Shown: positions 1 through 10,080, counted from the stretch's first letter. The stretch is DNA of 10,801 bases from Lachnoclostridium sp. UBA7482 (GCA_002479645.1 DLOO01000003.1:10447-21247), one strand, 5' to 3'. The notes: generated by a model from the letters alone, not told the origin. Made by a program: numbers and translations.

Positions 1-22
1 AACGCAGCTTCGAGCGTTGTTT
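1..22. repeat. 22-bp arm of an exact inverted repeat at the window edge
   Basis: Bases 1-22 are the exact reverse complement of bases 287-308, both lying inside the enzyme I reading frame. The second copy is in frame with normal EI sequence ([11 protein letters not shown]), while the edge copy breaks the conserved EI sequence. The edge copy therefore looks secondary, most likely a fold-back artefact at a contig end. Confidence 0.85.
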
Positions 23-1408
23 GTTCTGACGGTCAACCGCCAGCGTGTACTGCGTCAAATCGTTCGTTCCGATGCTGAAAAAATCCACTTCCTTTGCAAG
101 CAAATCGCTGATAACTGCCGCCGCGGGCGTCTCAATCATAATGCCCTCTTCCACTTCGCCAAACGGAATGCCCTCGGCGTTCAGCCCCGCTTTCACATCT
201 GCCACGATTGCCTTGATATCGCGAATCTCCCGTACCGAAGTAATCATCGGGTACATAATCGAAAGATTGCCGAATGCGCTTGCACGAAACAACGCTCGAA
301 GCTGCGTTTTGAAGATCTCCGGTTCACTCAGGCAAATGCGGATTGCCCGGTAACCGAGTGCGGGATTTTCCTCCCTGCCAAGGTTAAAATACCCAACCTG
401 TTTATCCGCACCGATATCCAGCGTACGGATAATCACCTTCTTGCCGGCCATTGTCTCCGCCACCTGCTTATATGCGGCAAACTGCTCCTCTTCCGTCGGG
501 AAATTGTCCTTCTCCAGATACAAAAATTCACTCCGGAACAATCCGATTCCCGCCGCATCGTTCTGTACGACCGTCTCAAGGTCCGAAACGTTTCCGATAT
601 TGGCATAGAGTTTCACTCTCCGCCCGCTCTTTGTAACGGTGTCCTTCCCCTTCAGTCCCTGCAGCAGCTGCTTCTGCCGAAGATCCTGCTCCCGCTTTTC
701 TTCGTATTCGGCCAGGGTTGCCTCATCCGGATCGACAATCAGCGTGCCGGTATAACCGTCAACAACTGCCATCCTCCGATTCCATTCCTCCCGGATGTCC
801 ACTTTAATCAGCGCCGGTATGCCCATGGTACGCGCCAGAATCGCCGTATGCGAATTGGCGGAGCCCATCCTTGTAACAAATGCAAGCAGCTTTGTTTTGT
901 CCATTTGCACCGTCTCACTGGGCGCCAGATCCTCCGCAGCCACGATACACGGTTCCTGCATTTCCCCTTCCTCCGGATTGCCGCAGAGGACCCGCAGCAT
1001 ACGCTCGGAAATGTCCTTCACATCCGCGCTTCGCGCCTTAAAATACTCATCGTCCATGTTGGCAAACATTTCCGAAAAATTCTCTCCGGTCGTTGCAACC
1101 GCCGCCTCGGCATTGAGCTTCTGATTTTCAATCAGGCTCACCACCGAATCGTTGTAATCGACGTCATCCAACATCATTGCATGCACCTCAAGAATCTGCG
1201 CATGTTCCTCGCCTACTTCCTTTACGGCCTTTTCATAGAGGGCATTCAGCTCCCTGATTGCCGCCTGCTTTGCCGACTCATAACGTGCGAGCTCTGCCGC
1301 GGTATCCTCTGCCCTTCTGTGCACAATGACGTGTTCCTGCTTCTTGCGGCATACAATCCTGCCGATTGCAATACCTCCGAAAACCTTAACTCCTTTACAT
1401 ATCTCCAT
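1..1408 (-). CDS. ptsI: PTS enzyme I (PEP-protein phosphotransferase), C-terminus cut by window edge
   Basis: Enzyme I is the cytoplasmic first step of the PTS: it autophosphorylates from PEP on a histidine and passes the phosphate to HPr. The start is the ATG at 1408, 27 nt after the HPr stop, preceded by GGGAG and GGTG purine stretches. The N-terminal domain begins with the typical [11 protein letters not shown]. The active-site histidine is H187 in [19 protein letters not shown], where many family members have GGRTSH. PEP-binding motifs follow: [20 protein letters not shown] and [14 protein letters not shown]. About 462 residues are credible; the family is usually 540-580, so the catalytic cysteine region is missing. 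The last seven codons, within bases 1-22, do not fit the conserved sequence expected after AVDRxN and come from an inverted repeat, so they are probably not real protein. Function is certain; whether this is the main EI of the cell or a dedicated paralogue is not. Confidence 0.95.
   Translation of the reverse strand, partial: MEICKGVKVFGGIAIGRIVCRKKQEHVIVHRRAEDTAAELARYESAKQAAIRELNALYEKAVKEVGEEHAQILEVHAMMLDDVDYNDSVVSLIENQKLNAEAAVATTGENFSEMFANMDDEYFKARSADVKDISERMLRVLCGNPEEGEMQEPCIVAAEDLAPSETVQMDKTKLLAFVTRMGSANSHTAILARTMGIPALIKVDIREEWNRRMAVVDGYTGTLIVDPDEATLAEYEEKREQDLRQKQLLQGLKGKDTVTKSGRRVKLYANIGNVSDLETVVQNDAAGIGLFRSEFLYLEKDNFPTEEEQFAAYKQVAETMAGKKVIIRTLDIGADKQVGYFNLGREENPALGYRAIRICLSEPEIFKTQLRALFRASAFGNLSIMYPMITSVREIRDIKAIVADVKAGLNAEGIPFGEVEEGIMIETPAAAVISDLLAKEVDFFSIGTNDLTQYTLAVDRQNKQRSKLR
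287..308. repeat. Second arm of the 22-bp inverted repeat, inside ptsI
   Basis: This copy encodes conserved enzyme I sequence (part of [12 protein letters not shown]) and appears to be the original. Its reverse complement forms the first 22 bases of the window. Confidence 0.85.
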
Positions 1409-1435
1409 AAAAATCACCGGCTCCCTAATCCATAT

Positions 1436-1693
1436 TTACAGGTTTGCTTTCATAAAACTCTCAATCGCCTTAATCGCCTGCTCCTCATCGTCGCCCTCGG
1501 CGGTAACGGTAACACTGTCGCCCTTCTTAACGCCAAGTCCCATAACAGCCATTAGTTTTCCTGCCTCTGCCTTTTTTCCGTTTACGTCAAGCGTAATCAC
1601 GGAAGAAAACTGCTTTGCTTCCTTCGCCAGCTGTCCGGCAGGCCTTGCATGGATTCCGATTTCATCGGTAATCACATAGGTAAAATCCTTCAT
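1436..1693 (-). CDS. ptsH: HPr phosphocarrier protein, lacking the regulatory Ser46
   Basis: This 85-residue protein is full length for HPr, the small cytoplasmic carrier that takes phosphate from enzyme I and hands it to EIIA domains. The active-site histidine is H15 in GIHARPAGQL, with R17 and P18 intact. The second conserved segment reads NGKKAEAGKLMAVMGLGVKKGD. Counted from H15, the residue at position 46 is Lys (codon AAA) instead of the Ser that HPr kinase/phosphorylase modifies in Bacillus-type HPr. The start at 1693 has a good site, TGGAGGGAAATACC, before ATG. It lies 38 nt after the 6-phospho-beta-glucosidase stop with no terminator in between, and 27 nt before ptsI, so all are probably on one transcript. 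Without Ser46 it probably cannot act as a CcpA corepressor, although phosphotransfer should be normal. Confidence 0.96.
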   Translation of the reverse strand: MKDFTYVITDEIGIHARPAGQLAKEAKQFSSVITLDVNGKKAEAGKLMAVMGLGVKKGDSVTVTAEGDDEEQAIKAIESFMKANL

Positions 1694-1731
1694 GGTATTT
1701 CCCTCCAGAAACTAAAATAAACCCTTGCTGC

Positions 1732-5095
<3,364 letters not shown>

Positions 5096-5143
5096 ACCAA
5101 TCTCTCCTTAACTTATTTGGGAACTTTCCTATAAAGTAAAGTC

Positions 5144-5196
5144 AAACCCGGACGACGGAAATAACGCGCGATACATTATCACCGGCATCCGGGTTT
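5144..5196 (-). terminator. Leader hairpin overlapping the RAT-like element, possible attenuator
   Basis: On the minus strand AAACCCGGA (5188-5196) pairs perfectly with TCCGGGTTT (5144-5152). Shorter inner pairings CGG/CCG and ATAA/TTAT fall within the 35-nt middle. A T-rich stretch (GACTTTACTTTATAG) follows instead of a clean T-run, so terminator strength is uncertain. Position between the RAT-like element and the permease start fits a terminator that is opened when an antiterminator protein holds the RAT. Confidence 0.5.
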
Positions 5197-5218
5197 TGCA
5201 TACGTAATGTTACATTCC
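5192..5218 (-). promoter_or_regulatory. Ribonucleic antiterminator (RAT)-like element, BglG/LicT type
   Basis: On the minus strand this reads GGAATGTAAC, a short ATTAC centre, then GTATGCAAAACC. Against the RAT consensus as I recall it (GGATTGTTAC...GCAGGCAAAACC), 8 of 10 positions in the 5' half and 10 of 12 in the 3' half match. The whole is 27 nt where 29-30 is usual, and the upper stem is short (CAT/ATG). Its 3' end overlaps the first arm of the next hairpin by 5 nt, which is the layout of PRD-antiterminator-controlled PTS operons. No antiterminator protein gene is in the window. The match is imperfect, so this is a candidate. Confidence 0.55.
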
Positions 5219-5345
5219 CTCTCCAGTTATTAGATTGGCTTATTTTTACGGGAAATATGCATGAACATACACTTATTTTCCATAAAAATAAATATCTTTT
5301 GCGGTTCCGTCATCGGCCGTTCGGACTTTGTTTCTATCCGCTTAT

Positions 5346-6128
5346 CTATCCCAGAACCGTATCCAGCACAAGCATCAGTGTAAATCCCAACGAAAAGGCA
5401 AGGGTACCAATATTGGAATGCTCCCCCGCAGCCATTTCGGGAATCAACTCCTCCACCACGACATACAACATTGCACCGGCGGCAAAACAGAGCAGATACG
5501 GAAGCAGCGGAAGGATTAGCCCCGAGACCATGACGGTAATCAAGGCTGCGATAGGCTCCACTACGCCGGACAGCGTTCCGTAGACGAATGCCCTTTTCTT
5601 CGACATCCCCTCGGCTTTCAGCGGCATGGAAATAATAGCGCCCTCGGGAAAATTTTGAATGGCAATACCGATGGATAAAGCCAACGCGCCCATGAGAGTA
5701 ATTCCGGAATTTCCATTAACCCAGCCGGCAAGCACAACGCCTACTGCCATTCCCTCCGGAATGTTGTGCAGGGTAACCGCCAGTACCAGCATCGTTGTTT
5801 TGGCAAGCTTTGCCTTAATTCCCTCCTGCTCATTCGTGCTGATATGAAAATGCGGTATGGTTTTATCAAGAACAAGCAAAAATACGATTCCAAGCCAAAA
5901 GCCTGCTACCGCAGGCATAACCGAAAGTTTCCCCATGTGTGAGCTTTTTTCAATTGCCGGGATGATAAGACTCCAAATAGAAGCGGCTACCATAACACCG
6001 GCGGCAAATCCCGAAAGCGATTTTTCAACCTGTTCAGTGAGTTTATTTTTAACGAATAAGACGCAGCCCGCTCCAAGCATTGTGCCCATGGAGGGCAGAA
6101 TCATACCGATTACCAATTCTTTTGTCAT
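5346..6128 (-). CDS. ZIP-family divalent metal transporter
   Basis: This inner-membrane protein of about 260 residues belongs to the ZIP family, which brings zinc, iron, manganese or similar ions into the cytoplasm. Conserved metal-site motifs are visible: HNIPEGMAVG (about 121-130), QNFPEGAIIS (about 158-167), GVVEP and EELIPE (about 226-231). About eight hydrophobic segments and a histidine-bearing loop (IPHFHIS) fit the GufA/ZupT-like bacterial group. The open frame extends upstream to a TTG at 6158 and an ATG at 6140. I prefer the ATG at 6128 because GGAG at 6141-6144 is 12 nt upstream, whereas it directly abuts the ATG at 6140. It is preceded by the MaoC-like gene and followed by the PTS leader. 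The metal cannot be told from sequence. Confidence 0.9.
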   Translation of the reverse strand: MTKELVIGMILPSMGTMLGAGCVLFVKNKLTEQVEKSLSGFAAGVMVAASIWSLIIPAIEKSSHMGKLSVMPAVAGFWLGIVFLLVLDKTIPHFHISTNEQEGIKAKLAKTTMLVLAVTLHNIPEGMAVGVVLAGWVNGNSGITLMGALALSIGIAIQNFPEGAIISMPLKAEGMSKKRAFVYGTLSGVVEPIAALITVMVSGLILPLLPYLLCFAAGAMLYVVVEELIPEMAAGEHSNIGTLAFSLGFTLMLVLDTVLG

Positions 6129-6205
6129 TTCCAGTACCATCTCCAATCTTAGTCGCAAAACAACGATATTATTGCCGTTATACAGAACACAGCCTTTTCA
6201 AATCC

Positions 6206-6217
6206 GGAATATATTCC
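6206..6217. promoter_or_regulatory. 12-bp palindrome upstream of the ZIP gene, possible operator
   Basis: GGAATATATTCC is a perfect palindrome just downstream of the MaoC-like stop and about 80 nt before the ZIP start. TTGAAA lies close by on the minus strand but has no well-spaced -10 partner. An operator role is a guess from symmetry and position alone. Confidence 0.25.
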
Positions 6218-6225
6218 CAATACTT

Positions 6226-6663
6226 TCATTTGATTTCCCGTCTCCGTTTTACCACGGTTTCCGTTATATTGCGCATTACACGTTTACCATGCTGGTTCGT
6301 TATTTCAATTGTCAGCTCAGCCAGTCCATTTTTCCCATTTCGCACCGTAAGGTTGGTAATCTCAGCCACTCCTGTCAGTTCATCTCCGGCAAACACCGGC
6401 TGAAACCACTCGATTTTAGTTGACATCCCGGCAATCAGTTCTTCTCCGAAAAAGTCATTTTCCAAGTACTTTGCCCAGACACACATAAACGACATTACAC
6501 CCGGTGCAATAATCTGTCCGAAATGCGTATTTTTTGCATATTCTTCCTCTGTATGTAGCGGCACATTATCGTATTTTCTTGCAAAATCAAGCATCTCCTC
6601 CCGCTCAATAACCGCCGGCTCAAGCTGCTTATACATTCCGATTTTCAAATCATCAAAGTACAT
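6226..6663 (-). CDS. MaoC-like hot-dog fold (R)-hydratase/dehydratase-type protein
   Basis: This 145-residue single-domain protein resembles MaoC/(R)-specific enoyl-CoA hydratases. The motif YDNVPLHTEEEYA contains the hydratase-2 pair D32 and H37 with DxxPxH spacing, and THFGQIIAPGVMSF follows, where many hydratases have IAHG. The frame is open upstream to an ATG at 6726, but the ATG at 6663 has AGGAGGT five bases before it and begins the usual family N-terminus (MYFDDLKIG), so I take 6663. It lies 84 nt after the ABC permease and before the ZIP gene; neither explains it. Substrate is unknown: members act on acyl-CoA or acyl-ACP-type thioesters, and some have no known activity. The catalytic pair suggests an active enzyme. 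Confidence 0.85.
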   Translation of the reverse strand: MYFDDLKIGMYKQLEPAVIEREEMLDFARKYDNVPLHTEEEYAKNTHFGQIIAPGVMSFMCVWAKYLENDFFGEELIAGMSTKIEWFQPVFAGDELTGVAEITNLTVRNGKNGLAELTIEITNQHGKRVMRNITETVVKRRREIK

Positions 6664-6747
6664 ATCGTACCTCCTATCACGTTCGTTATTACCGGAAAAC
6701 GGAAGCCTTAGAAATATCTGCCGCATACCGCTTTGCTTATTGTTTTA

Positions 6748-7548
6748 TCAAATATGCATATCCTTTTTACTGAACACAACGATTCCTAATACAGACAATA
6801 CGATACTTCCGAAAAACAAAATACAAATCCCGACCATTGCACTGCTTTCCCCCGCGACAATCTGTTCCGGATCAAACAATGTAAAGAATGAAAAATATTT
6901 TGCCTTTTCCGCACTTCCTCCCACATTGGCAAGCATCTGCATCACATACATAAATGCAGGAATCCCCGCGCCGAAAGCAATGCTGTATCTTGTTTCGGAA
7001 AAAATACAGGAAGCAAGAAAACAGATGCCCGAAATAAACAAATGCAGGCACAATAAGCCGACATTGAGTTTTAGAAGAGCTGCTATCTCCAGTTCATTCG
7101 GAAAACTACTCTCGGCAACCGCTATTTCCAACACAGTAGCGTAAGAAATCAGGATAAGAATGCCGGTAACAACTACCGTCATCTGCGTAAATGCAATGAC
7201 CCGACGTTTGACAGGCGCAGCGACCAGCGAAACCATAGAGCCGTTGTCTACATATTTGGCAATCACCCCGTTACCCCGCAGAATACAAAACACCATAGGA
7301 AAAATCAGCAGGATAAATCCGTAAAGATAGGAAATCATGAACCCTAACAGACTTGTCGCTCCCGCACTCATTCCAACCGACGCCATAAGCTCCGGCATCA
7401 TCTCCGCAAACCCATCCAGCATTTCCATCATTTTAGGGTCATACATGGTAATTATGATGGAAACATATAATGTGATAACCGCAGCAAATATTACCAGTAA
7501 TTTGACGCTGCCTCTCATTTCCCGCTTATATAATGCCCGGTTAATCAT
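6748..7548 (-). CDS. ABC-2 type transporter permease
   Basis: A 266-residue membrane protein with about six hydrophobic segments (near 17-35, 66-90, 117-140, 158-183, 187-207 and 238-258) and a charged tail ending KKDMHI, typical of ABC-2 exporter permeases. It would form the membrane channel for the ATPase encoded just upstream. The frame is open to 7587, but the ATG at 7548 is preferred: GGGGGTG sits six bases before it, and it overlaps the ATPase stop by 8 nt (ATGATTAA), a layout that favours coupled translation. The exported substrate is unknown; related two-gene systems export drugs, peptides or lipids. A nearby large external loop (about 140-158) is short, so no substrate-binding domain is present. 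Confidence 0.88.
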   Translation of the reverse strand: MINRALYKREMRGSVKLLVIFAAVITLYVSIIITMYDPKMMEMLDGFAEMMPELMASVGMSAGATSLLGFMISYLYGFILLIFPMVFCILRGNGVIAKYVDNGSMVSLVAAPVKRRVIAFTQMTVVVTGILILISYATVLEIAVAESSFPNELEIAALLKLNVGLLCLHLFISGICFLASCIFSETRYSIAFGAGIPAFMYVMQMLANVGGSAEKAKYFSFFTLFDPEQIVAGESSAMVGICILFFGSIVLSVLGIVVFSKKDMHI

Positions 7549-8359
7549 TTTTTTCACCCCCATAGTAGTGCATAAATATTTCCTCAAGGCTTTGCTTTGT
7601 GGTGACAGTGACTGTCAGTCCATCACGGACGCCGCCGAAATCCTTTGCAAAAGATTCCGCCTCATCCTGAGTGTCCAATGTAACCGTATAGGGACGCACA
7701 TGCCGTTTGCGCAACGCTTCAACCGAATCGACTGCGGCAAGTTTCCCTTCCCGTATAATGCCGACACGGTGGCAGGTGCGCTCGACTTCCTCAAACATAT
7801 GGCTTGAAATAAGGATTGTCTTTCCCTGTGCCTTTTCTTCTTCGAGAAGCTCTATAAAACGGTTCTGCATCAGGGGGTCAAGCCCGCTGGTCGGTTCGTC
7901 CAGAATCAAAATCTCCGGGTCATGCATAAATGCCGCAACGATGGCGATTTTTTGTTTCATTCCCTTGCTCATTTTTTTGATTTTTCCTTTGGGGTTTAAC
8001 TCAAACCGTTCCAACAGCTCCTTCTGCCGCGTCTTTGCGCCAATACCCCGATAACTCGCAAGAAACCGTAAAAAATCCGTTCCCGTCATGTCGTCAAAAA
8101 AACTGATTTCGCCGGTGATGTACCCAAGCCTTTGCTGAATTTTGTCACGGTCTTTCCAGCAGTCAAGCCCATCTATCGTACAATGTCCGGATTTTGATTT
8201 CAAAAAACCCATAAGATGCCGGATTGTCGTTGTTTTGCCCGCGCCGTTCGGACCCAGAAATCCAAACGCTTCCCCTTGATTAACATGGAACGACACATCA
8301 AAAATACCTTTTCCCCCGCCATAATCACGGGTAACGTTTTCCAGTTTTATCGTGTTCAT
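7541..8359 (-). CDS. ABC transporter ATP-binding protein (ABC-2 exporter type)
   Basis: A 272-residue cytoplasmic ATPase that would power the permease downstream. Walker A is GPNGAGKTT (36-44), the signature is MSKGMKQK (130-137), a variant of LSGGQ common in BcrA-like exporters, Walker B is LILDEP (151-156), the D-loop is SGLDP and the switch histidine is H187. The Q-loop region reads GYITGE, without the usual glutamine, as in several related exporters. A C-terminal domain of about 60 residues ends in SLEEIFMHYYG, as is usual for this group. GAGGAGG is seven bases before the ATG at 8359. The start codon overlaps (ATGA) the stop of a small open frame that runs from the antiporter stop, discussed separately. 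Substrate is unknown. Confidence 0.95.
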   Translation of the reverse strand: MNTIKLENVTRDYGGGKGIFDVSFHVNQGEAFGFLGPNGAGKTTTIRHLMGFLKSKSGHCTIDGLDCWKDRDKIQQRLGYITGEISFFDDMTGTDFLRFLASYRGIGAKTRQKELLERFELNPKGKIKKMSKGMKQKIAIVAAFMHDPEILILDEPTSGLDPLMQNRFIELLEEEKAQGKTILISSHMFEEVERTCHRVGIIREGKLAAVDSVEALRKRHVRPYTVTLDTQDEAESFAKDFGGVRDGLTVTVTTKQSLEEIFMHYYGGEKND

Positions 8360-8454
8360 AAATATTCCTCCTCGTATACCATGCTCTTAAACAATTTATT
8401 CCGGTTTCCGATTTGTCTTTCCATTGCGGACAGACTGAACGGATTCCCCTGTTG
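8356..8454 (-). pseudogene. Open segment before the ABC ATPase, possible 3' remnant of a regulator gene
   Basis: Between the antiporter stop and the ATPase start one frame stays open for 32 codons and ends with TGA in an ATGA overlap with the ATPase start. It reads QQGNPFSLSAMERQIGNRNK, then LFKSMVYEEEYL. The only ATG (8424) has no ribosome binding site. Operons of this ABC type often begin with a TetR- or GntR-like regulator whose stop overlaps the ATPase start, so this may be the leftover end of such a gene. An open stretch this short can also arise by chance. Confidence 0.3.
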
Positions 8455-9657
8455 TTAATGCGCATCCCTTTCCAACAAACGCTGATACGTCATATCCATA
8501 CCAAATGCGCCTAACGGGGCAGTGATAATGATGGACAACACGGCTACCGACAATACAATATTTCCGCAGGGCAAACCTAAAGCCAATGGAACAGAACCAA
8601 TCGCCGCCTGAACCGTAGCCTTCGGCAGATAGGCAATGACGCAGAAGATCCTTTCTTTTAAGTTAAGCTTTGTGCCTATTAAGCACAGATAAACGCCGAC
8701 GGAGCGGAATAAAAGCGCAAGCATAATCAAAAGAACAGCGCCAAACCCTGCTTCCAAAGTATAACGAATGTCAACAGCCGCTCCCACAAGCACAAATAAA
8801 ATGACTTCGGCGGCAATCCACAGCTTGCCGAATTTTTCGGAAAGACGAGCCGAAACCGAAGCGTTGCTTTTTAACTGTAACATACACGCCATGCTCATAA
8901 CTGCAAGAAGCCCCGAAACGGAGATAATGTTTTTCAGCCATTCTTCCAAAGCAATCAGCAGAAATGCCGTTCCCAGGACAATAATAACTTTCATGCTGTT
9001 GCGTACATAATGTCTATGCGCATATTTCGTTTCAAAAAAAGCAGACAGAAAAAGCCCCGCAGCTGCCCCTGTGAATATGCCTAAAATAATCGAAATGGGA
9101 ATGTTGATAAATTCCATAATGTTTACTGAATTTCCCTGTGCCATTCCGATAAAGGTTGAAAACAGTACGATGACAAAAACATCGTCTAAAGACGCTCCGG
9201 CTAAAATAAGCTGCGGAACGCCTTTTTGGGTTCCGTATTTTGTTTCCATAAGCTGTACCATTCTGGGAACAACAACCGCCGGGGACACCGCCCCGAGAAC
9301 AGCCCCCATAATAGCGGCGTCAATCAATGTGATTCCGAGAACCGACGGCGCAAACAGGACAAATGCCAGTATCTCAAAAACTGCGGGCAAAAAGGACATT
9401 AAGACCGCAGGACGTCCTACTTTTTTTAAGTCGCTGATATTCAGGGACAATCCGGCTTTGACTAAAATAATCACTAAAGCCATTTGCCGCAGGTCAGCAG
9501 ATATGCCCAAAATCGAAGCGTCTAAAAGATTGAGCGCATACTGCCCTAAAACAATCCCCGCAATCAACATACCGATAATACGGGGAAGCTTCATTTTGTG
9601 GCAAATGGAAGCCGTAGCAAGACCGACAAGAAAAATAAGTGCAAGTGATGTCAACAT
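8455..9657 (-). CDS. Cation:proton antiporter, NHA/SLC9B-like (CPA family)
   Basis: A 400-residue membrane protein with about twelve or thirteen hydrophobic segments, exchanging Na+ or K+ for protons. Key segments are GAVLGAVSPAVVVPRM (about 118-133), YGTQKGVPQLILAGASLDD with the adjacent aspartates D158 and D159, and AYLPKATVQAAIG (about 342-353). The SPAVVVP and KGVP...SxDD pattern resembles the NHA (SLC9B) branch of the CPA2 group more than NhaP-type CPA1 proteins, which carry ND at this site. The DD pair is usually linked with electrogenic exchange. No regulatory nucleotide-binding domain is attached, unlike KefB-type proteins. Start: ATG at 9657 with AGAGG eight bases upstream, 21 nt after the DUF2200 stop, so both genes are probably one transcript. 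The ion is not predictable. Confidence 0.92.
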   Translation of the reverse strand: MLTSLALIFLVGLATASICHKMKLPRIIGMLIAGIVLGQYALNLLDASILGISADLRQMALVIILVKAGLSLNISDLKKVGRPAVLMSFLPAVFEILAFVLFAPSVLGITLIDAAIMGAVLGAVSPAVVVPRMVQLMETKYGTQKGVPQLILAGASLDDVFVIVLFSTFIGMAQGNSVNIMEFINIPISIILGIFTGAAAGLFLSAFFETKYAHRHYVRNSMKVIIVLGTAFLLIALEEWLKNIISVSGLLAVMSMACMLQLKSNASVSARLSEKFGKLWIAAEVILFVLVGAAVDIRYTLEAGFGAVLLIMLALLFRSVGVYLCLIGTKLNLKERIFCVIAYLPKATVQAAIGSVPLALGLPCGNIVLSVAVLSIIITAPLGAFGMDMTYQRLLERDAH

Positions 9658-9678
9658 AAAATAATCCTCTCGAGAGCT

Positions 9679-10029
9679 TCATTCCCTTTTTATCTTTTCC
9701 ATACTCCTGCCTTTCGCTAATTCATCGACCAGCTTATCCAAATAGCGAATATCCTGCATAAGCGGCTCTTCAATCTCTTCGACCCGAATACCGCACACAG
9801 AACCCTTGATTTGCTTTCTGTTTGGATTCATGCAGGGGGCTTGTAAAAAGAAGTTTCCATAAGTAATCTCTGTTGTCAGCAGGGATGCTATTTCCTCCGC
9901 CCGATACCCTGTAAGCCAGCCTGTTACCTCATCCACTTCTTCCTTTGTCCGCCCTTTTCTTTCGGCTTTGGCATATAACATAGGATAAATCTTTGAAAAA
10001 AGCATTCCGTAGATCTTTTCGTTCGCCAT
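9679..10029 (-). CDS. DUF2200 family protein of unknown function
   Basis: A 116-residue soluble protein matching the DUF2200 family across its whole length as I remember it: an N-terminal MANEKIYGMLFSKIYPMLYAK-like block, GRTKEEVDEVTGWLTGY, APCMNPNR, IKGSVCGIRVEEIEEPLMQ and DIRYLDKLVDELAKG. No catalytic motif, signal peptide or membrane segment is visible. The start at 10029 follows GAGGAGG at a distance of eight bases and lies 51 nt after the Imm5-like stop; the antiporter starts 21 nt after its stop. It is mostly alpha-helical judging by residue pattern. No function is known to me, and the neighbours do not suggest one. Confidence 0.85.
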   Translation of the reverse strand: MANEKIYGMLFSKIYPMLYAKAERKGRTKEEVDEVTGWLTGYRAEEIASLLTTEITYGNFFLQAPCMNPNRKQIKGSVCGIRVEEIEEPLMQDIRYLDKLVDELAKGRSMEKIKRE

Positions 10030-10080
10030 CCAATCTTCCTCCTCACGATTCTTTCAGCCGTCAATTCGTCGGCAAAAGCT

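Larger units (their letters stand above)
5096..5345 (-). promoter_or_regulatory. 250-nt leader and promoter region of the beta-glucoside PTS operon
   Basis: This is the largest gap between genes. Read on the minus strand, it holds an AT-rich hairpin (TTATTTT/AAAATAA, 5273-5291), then an antiterminator-like element (5192-5218), then a long hairpin (5144-5196), then the permease ribosome binding site. A weak promoter candidate with a 17-nt spacer is TTTATT (5287-5292) and TATGTT (5264-5269); I would not rely on it. I see no clear intrinsic terminator for the upstream ZIP gene and no convincing cre box. Confidence 0.5.

Noticed and set aside
17..1555. Very long plus-strand open frame (512 codons) opposite ptsI and ptsH
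   Set aside because: It is antisense to two clearly recognised genes, its product has Arg/His/Leu-rich shadow composition with no family resemblance, and it begins inside the fold-back edge. The openness follows from codon bias of the real genes.
5273..5291. AT-rich hairpin TTATTTT/AAAATAA as terminator of the ZIP gene
   Set aside because: The stem has no G or C pairs and no T-run of its own, so it is too weak to call a terminator; noted only within the leader description.
5857..6423. Plus-strand open frame of 188 codons across the ZIP and MaoC-like genes
   Set aside because: It runs antisense through two recognised genes and the gap between them, and shows no protein family features.
6664..6726. 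Upstream ATG extending the MaoC-like protein by 21 residues
   Set aside because: The strong AGGAGGT site lies directly before the internal ATG at 6663, and the extra residues are absent from the usual family N-terminus.
9071..9664. Plus-strand open frame of 197 codons opposite the antiporter
   Set aside because: It is antisense to a well-conserved membrane protein, with no recognisable domain or ribosome binding site seen; treated as a shadow.
9668..9677. Palindrome CTCTCGAGAG before the antiporter start
   Set aside because: Ten bases with no loop room make a poor hairpin, and half of it is simply the ribosome binding site; likely coincidence.
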